Positions 23,123 through 31,063 of a stretch of DNA of 64,000 bases are shown piece by piece. Made by a program: the position numbers and the translations under genes. Position 1 is the first letter of the stretch. Every line of letters starts with the position of its first letter. Below the pieces are notes generated by a model. It searched no databases. It saw nothing but the letters and a program-made list of their open reading frames with translations, and was not told where the DNA came from. Source of the DNA: Marinobacterium rhizophilum DSM 18822 (GTDB lineage Bacteria > Pseudomonadota > Gammaproteobacteria > Pseudomonadales > Balneatricaceae); NCBI RefSeq assembly GCF_000378045.1, contig NZ_KB899098.1, positions 62,001 to 126,000 on the forward strand. The letters run 5' to 3'.

Positions 23123-23371
23123 CTCCTTCCAGTCGCGCCAGTCCTCATTGGACTATTCAATCCTCAAATCATAGATTTGAGTCGCACAAAACGACCAAAG
23201 CAATGCTTTGGATACTGCTCGTCTTGTTGCTCTGCTGGGCCCACCACTCCTTTCAGTCGCGCCAGTCCTCATTGGACTATTCAATCCTCAAATCACAGAT
23301 TTGAGTCGCACAAAACGACCAAAGCAATGCTTTGGATGCTGCTCGTCTTGTTGCTCTGCTGGGCCCACCAC
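23108..23371 (+). repeat. 124-bp tandem repeats carrying the tRNA 3' end
   Basis: A 16-bp sequence CTGCTGGGCCCACCAC, made of the last 15 nt of the tRNA plus one C, recurs exactly every 124 bp at 23108, 23232 and 23356. Between them are two full units that differ at only about three positions. Each unit contains two small perfect hairpins: CAAATC-ATA-GATTTG (variable loop; first copy from 23165) and CCAAAGC-AAT-GCTTTGG (first copy from 23195). The period is not a multiple of three, so no protein repeat is encoded. The layout resembles the 178-bp repeats after E. coli tyrT, which also carry the tRNA tail. Confidence 0.93.
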
Positions 23372-23422
23372 GTCATTGCATATTTCCGTCGGAACGACGC
23401 ATGGCCGCGAACAGCTGCAAAG

Positions 23423-23449
23423 CTTCGTCGCGGGGCGCGCCTCCTACGG
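23423..23449 (-). repeat. REP-like palindrome
   Basis: The sequence starts CTTCGTCGCGGGGCGCG and ends CTCCTACGG. It is the reverse complement of the element at 27006-27032, with near matches at 60002 and 60085. The core CGCGGGGCGCG is nearly self-complementary, like REP elements of pseudomonads. Here it lies between the tRNA repeats and the MFS gene. Confidence 0.6.
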
Positions 23450-23581
23450 GGTCTCAGTTCGACTGTTCGCCGAGTCCCGCTCATCGCATCGCTTCATCCT
23501 GCTTCAACAGTTCGGCCCGCAGGCTATTATCCCGCCCGGCGTATGCTTTACAGATTTATTTGCTGATTGACCTTTCCCTGT

Positions 23582-23610
23582 TTGACATCGCCTGCCTGCA
23601 AAACTAGATT
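23582..23610 (+). promoter_or_regulatory. Sigma-70 promoter of the MFS transporter gene
   Basis: A perfect TTGACA (23582-23587), a 17-bp spacer and TAGATT (23605-23610) form a strong vegetative promoter. It predicts a short leader of about 33 nt to the GTG start at 23650. Confidence 0.7.
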
Positions 23611-23649
23611 GCGGCTTTCCGTGTTCTCCTATTCGTTTGGAATCCTTTC

Positions 23650-25863
23650 GTGATCGTCACCCTGCTCCCCCTGTTTTCGCTGTTGCTGAGCTGCTTCATC
23701 ATGATGCTCGGCTTCGGATTGATCGGCCTGCTATTGCCCGTGCGCATGGGTATCGAGGGCATGAGTACGGATACCATCGGTATGGTGCTGTCGATGTATG
23801 CCGTCGGCATGCTGTTCGGCGGGCTCTACAGCCGAGTGCTGATTATTCGCGCCGGCCATATCCGCATGTTCGCGGCGGTCGCCGCCCTCGCCGCCATCAG
23901 TATCCTGGCCTGTGGCCTCTCGACCAACCCCTGGCTGTGGGGCGCCATGCGCATGCTCATGGGGTTTTGTATCGCCTGCGCTTTTGCCGCCATCGACAGC
24001 TGGCTGAGCGAAAGCGCTACGGCTAAAACTCGAGGCCGCATTCTGGCTGCCAACCAGATTGTTATCATGGGCGCCTTTTTCATCGGCCAGTTTCTGCTGA
24101 ACCTGGACAGCCCCAGCGCTCAAACCCTGTTCATCGTGGCCGGCATGCTACTGTCGCTTGCGCTGATTCCCATTGTAATGAGCCGCAAGTCAGGCCCCGC
24201 GGTAGCTGACATACGCTCCATGTCGATGCTCGCCCTGTTCCGGCTATCACCGCTGGGTGTTGTCGCCTGCTTTTTCTGCGGCCTTCTGTATAGCGGCCTG
24301 CTCAACATGCTGCCGCTGTTCGCCAACAGCCACGGCCTGAGCGGCTTTGACCTGTCTCTGTTCATGGCCTCGGCCATTTTCGGCGCCTTTATACTGCAGA
24401 TTCCGGTGGGCTTTCTGTCGGATCATTTCGACCGTCGAACCGTGCTCTTCGGGCTGCTTCTAATTACCATCACCGCCTGCCTGTTGGTGCCAGTGCTGTC
24501 GGGGCTGGACAGCCTTTACCCGCTGATGCTGGCGATCGCCATCACCACCGGTATCATCGCCTGCATCTACCCCATGAGCATCTCCGAGACTTTTGACAAG
24601 GTCCTGCAAAATGATATGGTCGCCGCCATGGGGGGACTGATAGCGGTCTACTCGCTGGGCAGCATTATCGGCCCCTACGCGGCCTCGCTGGCAATGAAAA
24701 AATTCGGCAACGACGCCCTGTTCCAGTTCCTTGCTGTACTGGAAGTCCTGCTGGTTATTTTCGTTGTCTACCGCATGAAAGTTCGCCACGCCCTGCCCGT
24801 CGAGGCGCAGGAGAAATTTGTCATGCAGGGCATGACCGGTACCAGCTCCACCGAGATCGACCCGCGCTTCGAATACCACGCGCCCGAACAGCCGCTGAGC
24901 CATGAAGCCTCAATCGCCGTGAAAGTCGCCCAGAACAATCCGGCCGCCGCGGTACGCATGGCCATGGCGCTGGCAGAAAGCGCGCCCGAAGAAGCCGCCC
25001 AGCTGGCCGTGGCCCTGACCAAGGTTGAAAAAGTGGATATTGCCCGGCTCTATGCAGCCATTACCAGTGCAGCGCCCGAACTCAGCCTGGATATCGCCGA
25101 AGCACTCGCTGCCGTCTCCCCCGAGCACACCGATGAGCTGGTGACCTGGCTGGCCCGCGAGCGCCCGGAGCAGCTATCGGAAATACTGGTGGCCATTGCC
25201 GAAGCCGTACCGGAGCATAGCCTCGACATTTTTGGCAGCGCCGCCGAGTCCTTCGCCGAGAGCTATGCAGATGAAGCACCTGAACTGCTGCTGGATATGG
25301 CAGAAACCTACGCCAGCCACCTGTCCGAAGGGCTTGAAGACATGCGTCCGGTCGACCGGGCCGCGACCCACCCCGAGCACCTGGCCGCCGACCTTTACAA
25401 TCGCCTGGTTGAAATCATGCCCGAACATGCCGCGGACCTGGCCTACAAGGTAGCGCAAGCCATGCCTGAAGCCGCCACCGAGGTCGCCGCAGCTTATGTG
25501 CACAGCCTAATTGAAGAGCGGGAACAGAACGCTGCTGTCGTGGAGGATGATGGCATGATTGGCACCCAGGCGCCCCAGCTCGAGACCGACACGCATAATG
25601 AGGCCCATCAGGAAGCCGACGAGCGCGTCGCCGATGCCTTCAGCGATTACATCAGTCACAGCAGCGAGAGCATGCCGGACCAGACCATCGATGTCGCCGC
25701 CATGATGGTGGAGTCGCGCCCGGATCTGGCCTCGGATGTAATCGAGCAGCTGCAGGCGGTAGAAGGCTTTGAAGAACGCCTGACCTCCGACATTGATGAC
25801 CGCCCTCAGGCGAGCATCTTCCCGGACTATGTGCCGGATTCCGAAAAAACCGGCCACAGTTAA
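23650..25863 (+). CDS. MFS transporter with a long C-terminal helical-repeat domain
   Basis: The 737-residue protein has two parts. Residues 1 to about 385 are a 12-segment major facilitator unit resembling the YcaD-type family (GLIGLLLPVRMGIEGMSTDTIG, GGLYSRVLIIRAGHIRMFA, ESATAKTRGRILAANQIVIM). From about residue 418 to 615 comes an Ala/Glu-rich tail of about 20-residue helical units built on a PExxxxIAxAxA pattern (SAPEEAAQLAVAL, AAPELSLDIAEAL, AVPEHSLDIFGSA, IMPEHAADLAYKV). A short acidic end follows. The start is GTG; a strong promoter just upstream supports it. Substrate unknown. The cytoplasmic tail, not found in ordinary MFS proteins of about 400 residues, may be a scaffold or regulatory domain (inference). 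Confidence 0.82.
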   Translation: MIVTLLPLFSLLLSCFIMMLGFGLIGLLLPVRMGIEGMSTDTIGMVLSMYAVGMLFGGLYSRVLIIRAGHIRMFAAVAALAAISILACGLSTNPWLWGAMRMLMGFCIACAFAAIDSWLSESATAKTRGRILAANQIVIMGAFFIGQFLLNLDSPSAQTLFIVAGMLLSLALIPIVMSRKSGPAVADIRSMSMLALFRLSPLGVVACFFCGLLYSGLLNMLPLFANSHGLSGFDLSLFMASAIFGAFILQIPVGFLSDHFDRRTVLFGLLLITITACLLVPVLSGLDSLYPLMLAIAITTGIIACIYPMSISETFDKVLQNDMVAAMGGLIAVYSLGSIIGPYAASLAMKKFGNDALFQFLAVLEVLLVIFVVYRMKVRHALPVEAQEKFVMQGMTGTSSTEIDPRFEYHAPEQPLSHEASIAVKVAQNNPAAAVRMAMALAESAPEEAAQLAVALTKVEKVDIARLYAAITSAAPELSLDIAEALAAVSPEHTDELVTWLARERPEQLSEILVAIAEAVPEHSLDIFGSAAESFAESYADEAPELLLDMAETYASHLSEGLEDMRPVDRAATHPEHLAADLYNRLVEIMPEHAADLAYKVAQAMPEAATEVAAAYVHSLIEEREQNAAVVEDDGMIGTQAPQLETDTHNEAHQEADERVADAFSDYISHSSESMPDQTIDVAAMMVESRPDLASDVIEQLQAVEGFEERLTSDIDDRPQASIFPDYVPDSEKTGHS

Positions 25864-25867
25864 ATTG

Positions 25868-25907
25868 ACAAGCACCAGGGCCTGAAGCTTCAGGCGCTGG
25901 TGCTTGT
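25868..25907. terminator. Long palindromic terminator after the MFS gene
   Basis: A 40-bp inverted repeat runs from ACAAGCACCAG through a GAAGCTTC centre to CTGGTGCTTGT, giving up to 20 paired bases with one mismatch. It begins 5 bp after the MFS stop. The T-tract is weak (TTGTTCC), so it may act as a bidirectional terminator or mRNA 3'-end stabiliser. Confidence 0.65.
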
Positions 25908-26066
25908 TCCCCCGAGCTGGCAACGCGTCTTCGCACCGCCAAACTGCATACCCCTCTTCAAAACAGGGCTGGTAGTGATCGCAACGACCAGCTAGTCTGT
26001 CTGCAGATGCTACGGATCCGGCATCACCATCTATTTTACTGACTCGGTTTCAGGGAGGAAGCCATC

Positions 26067-26918
26067 ATGAACCACGATACCTGTCTGTTACTGGGCGCAA
26101 CCCTGGCGCTTGCACCCGCCATTATCAGCGCCGCACCCGCACCTCTGATGCTGGCTAACGACGCCCAGACCGACGCAGACCTGTCGAGCCTCGACCTAAC
26201 CCAGTACAGCGTGAGCGAGAAGCTCGACGGCGTTCGCGCCTACTGGAATGGCCAGCATCTGCTCAGCCGCGGTGGATATCCCATCAGCGCGCCGACCTGG
26301 TTCACCCGCAACTGGCCCGATACCCCAATGGATGGCGAGCTTTGGATAGGCCGTGGCCGATTCGCCGAAGTATCCGCGATTAGCCGCAGCTATACCCCGG
26401 ATGATGTACTCTGGCGCCAGGTCCGTTACCGGGTATTCGACCTCCCGTCCCACCCCGCCACCTTCGATCAGCGCCAGCGCGCACTGGGGCAACACCTGGA
26501 GCAGCTGAACCTGCCCTGGGTAAAGATCGTCGAGCAACGGATGATGAACAGCAGAGCCCAGCTCGAAGCCTACCTGGCACAAGTCAGCACTCAGGGAGGT
26601 GAAGGCCTGATGCTACAACGGCGCAATGCGTTCTATCACATCGGGCGCAGCAACAACCAGCTCAAGTACAAGCAATACCAGGATAAAGAGGCGACAGTGA
26701 CGGGATACCTGCCGGGCAGCGGCAAGTACGAGGGGATGGTGGGCGCCTTGAGAGTGGAAAACGATGCGGGGCAACAATTCAGCCTGGGCGCCGGCCTCAG
26801 CGATGCGCAACGACGTGACCCGCCACCACTGGGCAGCCGGGTCACGTATCGCTACAACGGACTGACGGCCAACAAGCTGCCGCGCTTCGCCCGCTTCCTG
26901 CGCATTAGGCCCGATTAG
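26067..26918 (+). CDS. ligE: Minimal periplasmic ATP-dependent DNA ligase (Lig E type)
   Basis: The 283-residue protein has a cleavable signal peptide (about 1-23, ending IISAAPA), so it is exported. The adenylation domain carries motif I SEKLDGVRAYW (Lys52 the likely AMP acceptor), motif III YRVFDLP, motif IV GGEGLMLQ and motif V LKYKQYQDKEATV. A compact OB domain follows. Lig E enzymes seal nicks in double-stranded DNA and have been linked to DNA uptake or extracellular DNA. The ATG has a good GGGAGGAAG ribosome-binding site. It stands alone between the MFS gene and the glycan locus. Confidence 0.92.
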   Translation: MNHDTCLLLGATLALAPAIISAAPAPLMLANDAQTDADLSSLDLTQYSVSEKLDGVRAYWNGQHLLSRGGYPISAPTWFTRNWPDTPMDGELWIGRGRFAEVSAISRSYTPDDVLWRQVRYRVFDLPSHPATFDQRQRALGQHLEQLNLPWVKIVEQRMMNSRAQLEAYLAQVSTQGGEGLMLQRRNAFYHIGRSNNQLKYKQYQDKEATVTGYLPGSGKYEGMVGALRVENDAGQQFSLGAGLSDAQRRDPPPLGSRVTYRYNGLTANKLPRFARFLRIRPD

Positions 26919-27005
26919 CCCGCTGTTCGCAGCGGGACGCTACGTCTACGGGAACATGCAGCCGTCGCTACGGAAACATGCAATGACGTGGCCGGCCCAA
27001 ACGCC

Positions 27006-27032
27006 CGTAGGAGTCGCGCCCCGCGACGAAGC
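27006..27032 (+). repeat. REP-like palindrome
   Basis: CGTAGGAGTCGCGCC then CCGCGACGAAGC: the clearest copy of the dispersed element also seen at 23423, 60002 and 60085. It lies in the 161-bp gap after ligE, at the convergence with the glycan locus, a typical REP position. Confidence 0.6.
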
Positions 27033-27079
27033 CCGGCGAATGTTAGCGAGAAGCCGATTCGGCAATATCTGCGCGGCCG

Positions 27080-28990
27080 TTAATGCACTCGCCGGGGTCG
27101 GCTGAAGGGGTCGGGAATTTCATGCGGGGGCTTGTAGCCGCTGACATGACGCAGCAGCAGGTCACGAATACCCTCACAATCAAAGGCATCGCAGCAAGCT
27201 TCGATCTGTTGCAGTACGGGCTGCAACTGCGCCAGCGGCAGCATTTCTTCACTGGCCTTCATGATCATGGGGTGCGAGGTGCCGGTCACGTCCTCGCCGA
27301 TCAGCAGCTCTTCATACAGTTTTTCGCCATCGCGCAGCCCGGTGAATTCGATGCCGATATCGCCGTTGGGCGCCATGTTGTTGCGCACTGAAAAGCCGGC
27401 CAGGCGAATCATCTGCTCCGCCATTTCGAGAATTCGTACCGGCTGGCCCATATCCAGCACGAACACATCGCCGGATTCCGCCATGGCGCCGGCCTGGATG
27501 ACCAGCGCGGCGGCTTCGGGAATGGTCATGAAATAGCGGGTCATTTCCGGATGGGTGACGGTCACCGGACCGCCGGCCACGATCTGCTGGCGGAACAGTG
27601 GAATCACCGACCCCGACGAGCCCAGCACATTGCCAAAACGCACGATGGCAAAGCGGGTGCCATGGCCGGGCTCCGCCGCCAGCGCCTGTAGCATCAGCTC
27701 GGCGCAGCGCTTGGTCGCCCCCATCACATTGGTGGGGCGCACCGCCTTGTCAGAGGAGATCAGGACAAAGTTCTGCACGCCCGTTGCTACCGCGGCCAGA
27801 GCCACAGCCCGCGTACCCAGCAGGTTATTGCGTACCCCCACCACCATATTCCGCTCCATCATCGGCACATGCTTGTAGGCGGCCGCATGGTACAGCGTCG
27901 CCACCCGGTAATGGTTCATGGTCAGCTCCAGCAGGGGCTGCTCGGTCACCGAACCAAGCACTGTCGCAAGCTCGATGCCCTGATCGGCGCAGAGCGGTGT
28001 CAGCTCCTGCTCGATCTGGTAGAGGGCATACTCGGAGCTGTCGAACAACACCAGGCGCTGAGGTTGCTGGCCAATGATCTGGCGACACAGCTCCGAACCG
28101 ATAGAGCCGCCGGCGCCGGTCACCATCACCGCCTGAGTACGGATATTGGCCGCCATCAGGGCCTCATGGGGCGCCACCTCTTCGCGACCCAGCACATCGG
28201 CAATCTCTATTTCACGAATATCGCTGAGGGCCACCTTGCCACTGGCGATGTCAGACAACCCCGGCAGGGTCAGCACCTTGACGGGCAGAGTCTCCAGCAG
28301 TGCCAGCAGTTCGCGCCGTCGCTCCCGCCCGGCCGACGGCAGGGCCAGCAACACCTCCGATGCCTCATAACGGTCAATCAGGCGCTCCAGCTGTTCCGGC
28401 GGATGGATGACCAGCCCGTGCACCTCGAGCCCGGCCAGTGCCGGATTGTCATCCACAAAGGCCACGGCACTGAGCTCGCTGGAGCTTTCCAGCGCTGTGG
28501 CCAGCTGCCGCCCGGCGGAACCGGCACCGTAAATGATGACGCGGTCGGTATTCGCAATACGATGCAGGCCGCCCGGAAACTGCTGCAGCAGCAGCCAGCG
28601 TGCCAGCAGGCGGCTGCCGCCGATAACCACCAGGGCGATAAACCAGTAGATGAGCAGCACCGAGCGCGGTACCCGCATCTCGAAGCCGATCATGTAGGTG
28701 ATGGCCGCCCAGATGAGCACAAACAGCGATACCGCCTTGACCACCGTCCAGAGCGCCCGCGGCCCGATATAGCGCGTTATCGCACGGTACAGCCCCAGCC
28801 GCACGAACACCGGCACCGCAACCACCGGCGCCAGGATATAGGCCGGCCAGTGCGCGAAGCCCATGGCATCCCACTCGCCGTAGCGCAGTGCAAAACTGAG
28901 CCAGCAGGTGACTGTGAGCGCGAGTACGTCGAACAGCAGAAACACCATCCGTTTCTGATTACGCGACATCGACAGCACTTGATTCAGCAT
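27080..28990 (-). CDS. Nucleotide-sugar 4,6-dehydratase, membrane-anchored (PglF/WbpM/CapD family)
   Basis: The protein is 636 residues from the ATG at 28990; the frame extends upstream without conservation. Residues about 15-130 hold four or five transmembrane segments. A Rossmann-like domain follows, then the C-terminal SDR domain with VTGAGGSIGSELCRQ (NAD binding, about residue 285) and SSDKAVRPTNVMGATKR, with the lysine that replaces Tyr in this family. Such enzymes convert UDP-GlcNAc to the 4-keto-6-deoxy sugar. With the aminotransferase, acetyltransferase and PglC-like transferase nearby, it is the first step of a bacillosamine-type pathway. Confidence 0.88.
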   Translation of the reverse strand: MLNQVLSMSRNQKRMVFLLFDVLALTVTCWLSFALRYGEWDAMGFAHWPAYILAPVVAVPVFVRLGLYRAITRYIGPRALWTVVKAVSLFVLIWAAITYMIGFEMRVPRSVLLIYWFIALVVIGGSRLLARWLLLQQFPGGLHRIANTDRVIIYGAGSAGRQLATALESSSELSAVAFVDDNPALAGLEVHGLVIHPPEQLERLIDRYEASEVLLALPSAGRERRRELLALLETLPVKVLTLPGLSDIASGKVALSDIREIEIADVLGREEVAPHEALMAANIRTQAVMVTGAGGSIGSELCRQIIGQQPQRLVLFDSSEYALYQIEQELTPLCADQGIELATVLGSVTEQPLLELTMNHYRVATLYHAAAYKHVPMMERNMVVGVRNNLLGTRAVALAAVATGVQNFVLISSDKAVRPTNVMGATKRCAELMLQALAAEPGHGTRFAIVRFGNVLGSSGSVIPLFRQQIVAGGPVTVTHPEMTRYFMTIPEAAALVIQAGAMAESGDVFVLDMGQPVRILEMAEQMIRLAGFSVRNNMAPNGDIGIEFTGLRDGEKLYEELLIGEDVTGTSHPMIMKASEEMLPLAQLQPVLQQIEACCDAFDCEGIRDLLLRHVSGYKPPHEIPDPFSRPRRVH

Positions 28991-29027
28991 TGGAGTATCC
29001 GTTACGGGTTTGCAGGTGCTCGCGGTA

Positions 29028-30929
29028 TCAGGGCAGGCTTCTGGCCAACTTCTTAAGCCACTGCAGCGCGCCGTCGGTTTCTTCCCAGGTGCTGCGCATG
29101 GCATCACGGTACAGCCAGGCCTGATCCTCCCCGCCCAGGCTGATGCCGTGCTCGCTCAACTCGGGCTGGCGAATGCGCTTGAGGTATAGATAGCGCGCAG
29201 CATAGGGCAAATCCCCATGGGCCTCGCGCAACGCCAACTCGGCTCCAGCCATGTCGCCGAGACGATACAGCGCCAGCACCTGACCATAACGCGTCTGTGG
29301 CGCCACCTCACCGGCGTAGCATTGCGCCAGGGCCAGCGCATCACGATCACGCCCGGCCATCAGGTAGGCGTTCATCAGCTCCCAGCGCAAGCCGTGATTG
29401 TCCCCGGGGTTGAGCCGAAGTATCCACTCACTCAGCGCCAAAGCTTCTTTACTGCGCCCGCTTTCATTCAACAGTGAGACCAGCCGCACCAGCGCCCGCA
29501 GGGCCGGACGGTTCTCCTGCACCAGCCAGGGCAAGTGTGTGTCCGCAGCCACGGCGGCGGTCACAATAGCGCGGCTGCGGCGTAGCACCCTTTCGAGCAA
29601 CTGCTGGGCCGCTGAATCGCCCCAGAACTGCTCGTCGAGCAACAACGCGGCGAGATCATCCAGTACCGCGATATCATCCCAGGCGGCCGGATAACGGCTG
29701 AGCACACCCATCCAGCGGTCAAACAGCTCGGGCTCCCAGGGGTCCAGTTCATCCTGGGTATGCGAGCCCACTCCGAAAGGCGCCTCCAGCGGATACACCT
29801 TTGCCCAGCGCGCGCGCACGGACGTCAATTCGGCGGGGGCAACCAGCACGGCACCCGCGACCGAAACACCCTTGTGATCTTCAAACTCCAGCGGTTCGAG
29901 CTGATACGCAGCAACGGGTCTATCCTGCTGCAGCGTGATCCAGCGGTGCAGCTCCAGCAGCTCCTCGGCACCGGAGACCTCCAGCATCATGCCCACCGGA
30001 TCTTGCGTGAAGCCCTTCAGCAATTCCACCTGGGGGTCATCTTTTTGCAGCCCCGAGCGCAGCAGCTGCCGGCGCCAGAACTCGGCCCGCGGCGGTATTT
30101 CACTCAGGCGCCCGCCGGCCATCAGCAGCTGGATTTCCAGCACGCCCAGGCTATCGCTGTGGGGCGTATCGCGCTGCGCCTTCTGGAACGCCTGCCAGGC
30201 GGCCTTGCCATCCCCCTCATCCATCAGAATGCAGGCCAGGCGCTGCCACGCACTGCCACGCAGCACCGACTTTGGTGCCTGCTCAACCAGGGTATCCAGC
30301 AGCAGCCGCTTCTTGCGATGAAATCCCAGCGCATCGTAGCAATTGCACAGCAGGTTCAGCGCGTAGTCGTGCAGGCCGGAAGAGTTGGTCGCATTGCCCA
30401 GTGCCACCATGGGCTTCAGCAACGCCGCCGATTTGCGGTACTGGTCTTTGTCGAACAGCTCAATGGCGGCCTCAAGCAGGCCTTCCTGCGGAATCTGATG
30501 GCTGGCGATGGCCTGTTCCAGCAGGCCAAACTCCTGCAATGCGGGAATCGCAAACACCCACACCTGCTCACTTTCAAGCGAGAGCGAAAAGCTGCCACTT
30601 AAGGGCTGGCAACATTGCTTGAACATGACACCGGAGCCACAGGCACAGGGGTCGTTGGGTTTCAGCTTGGGCAAGGGGCGCGGCTTGAAATTATTACCAG
30701 GCAGCGGCATGTACTTCCAGATTTCCCGCGCCAAGTGTCCGGTCAGCGCCTGGACAGTACCGGGCGCCAGACCCTCATCAAACATGCCCGGCGCGCAGTA
30801 ATTATCAAAATTATGCCGCAGCCAGCGATTGAACGACCCAAAGCGCTGGTCACGGAAAATCTCGCGGGCAGCATCCTGCAGCAGCGCTTCAAGTTGTAGC
30901 GGCTCATCAACGGGCTCAAATGGATGCAC
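29028..30929 (-). CDS. SEC-C motif protein with TPR-like repeats, unknown function
   Basis: This 633-residue soluble protein has an SEC-C zinc-binding motif at residues 95-107 (CACGSGVMFKQCC) after a helical N-terminal segment. The remainder is Leu/Ala-rich and helical, resembling tetratricopeptide repeats (for example EALALSEWILRLNPGDNHGLR and DRDALALAQCYAGE). SEC-C motifs occur in SecA and in many stand-alone proteins. There is no signal peptide. The start is GTG at 30929 with an AAAGG ribosome-binding site. It interrupts an otherwise continuous glycan operon, between the PglE-like and PglF-like genes, so a link to glycan production is possible but unproven. Confidence 0.75.
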   Translation of the reverse strand: MHPFEPVDEPLQLEALLQDAAREIFRDQRFGSFNRWLRHNFDNYCAPGMFDEGLAPGTVQALTGHLAREIWKYMPLPGNNFKPRPLPKLKPNDPCACGSGVMFKQCCQPLSGSFSLSLESEQVWVFAIPALQEFGLLEQAIASHQIPQEGLLEAAIELFDKDQYRKSAALLKPMVALGNATNSSGLHDYALNLLCNCYDALGFHRKKRLLLDTLVEQAPKSVLRGSAWQRLACILMDEGDGKAAWQAFQKAQRDTPHSDSLGVLEIQLLMAGGRLSEIPPRAEFWRRQLLRSGLQKDDPQVELLKGFTQDPVGMMLEVSGAEELLELHRWITLQQDRPVAAYQLEPLEFEDHKGVSVAGAVLVAPAELTSVRARWAKVYPLEAPFGVGSHTQDELDPWEPELFDRWMGVLSRYPAAWDDIAVLDDLAALLLDEQFWGDSAAQQLLERVLRRSRAIVTAAVAADTHLPWLVQENRPALRALVRLVSLLNESGRSKEALALSEWILRLNPGDNHGLRWELMNAYLMAGRDRDALALAQCYAGEVAPQTRYGQVLALYRLGDMAGAELALREAHGDLPYAARYLYLKRIRQPELSEHGISLGGEDQAWLYRDAMRSTWEETDGALQWLKKLARSLP

Positions 30930-31032
30930 AGTTAACCTTTGGTAATATCAACATATAGGCGGACGCCAGCATAACGACTGCAGCAATGCCGCGTAAAGTT
31001 ATTCGCAGGTAGTATTCAGAAATACGGTTCAT
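30916..31032 (-). CDS. Possible 38-residue single-pass membrane peptide
   Basis: An ATG at 31032 opens a 38-codon frame, MNRISEYYLRITLRGIAAVV then MLASAYMLILPKVNCASI. It has basic residues before one hydrophobic segment, as expected of a small inner-membrane peptide with the N terminus inside. Its stop overlaps the first codons of the SEC-C gene by 14 bp, suggesting translational coupling. No convincing Shine-Dalgarno is seen, and no family is recognised; it may be chance. Confidence 0.3.
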   Translation of the reverse strand: MNRISEYYLRITLRGIAAVVMLASAYMLILPKVNCASI

Positions 31033-31063
31033 ACCAGTAGCATATGCAAAACATCTGCAAATG

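Noticed and set aside
23108-23371. Repeated tRNA 3' end as a prophage or island attachment site (attL/attR)
   Set aside because: Copies are in close tandem with near-identical spacers and no integrase or phage gene lies between or nearby; tandem duplication explains them better.
23089-23607. Overlapping plus-strand ORFs running through the 124-bp tRNA-tail repeats
   Set aside because: The period (124) is not a multiple of three, so the frames give unrelated peptides; they lack ribosome-binding sites and begin inside the tRNA or its repeats.
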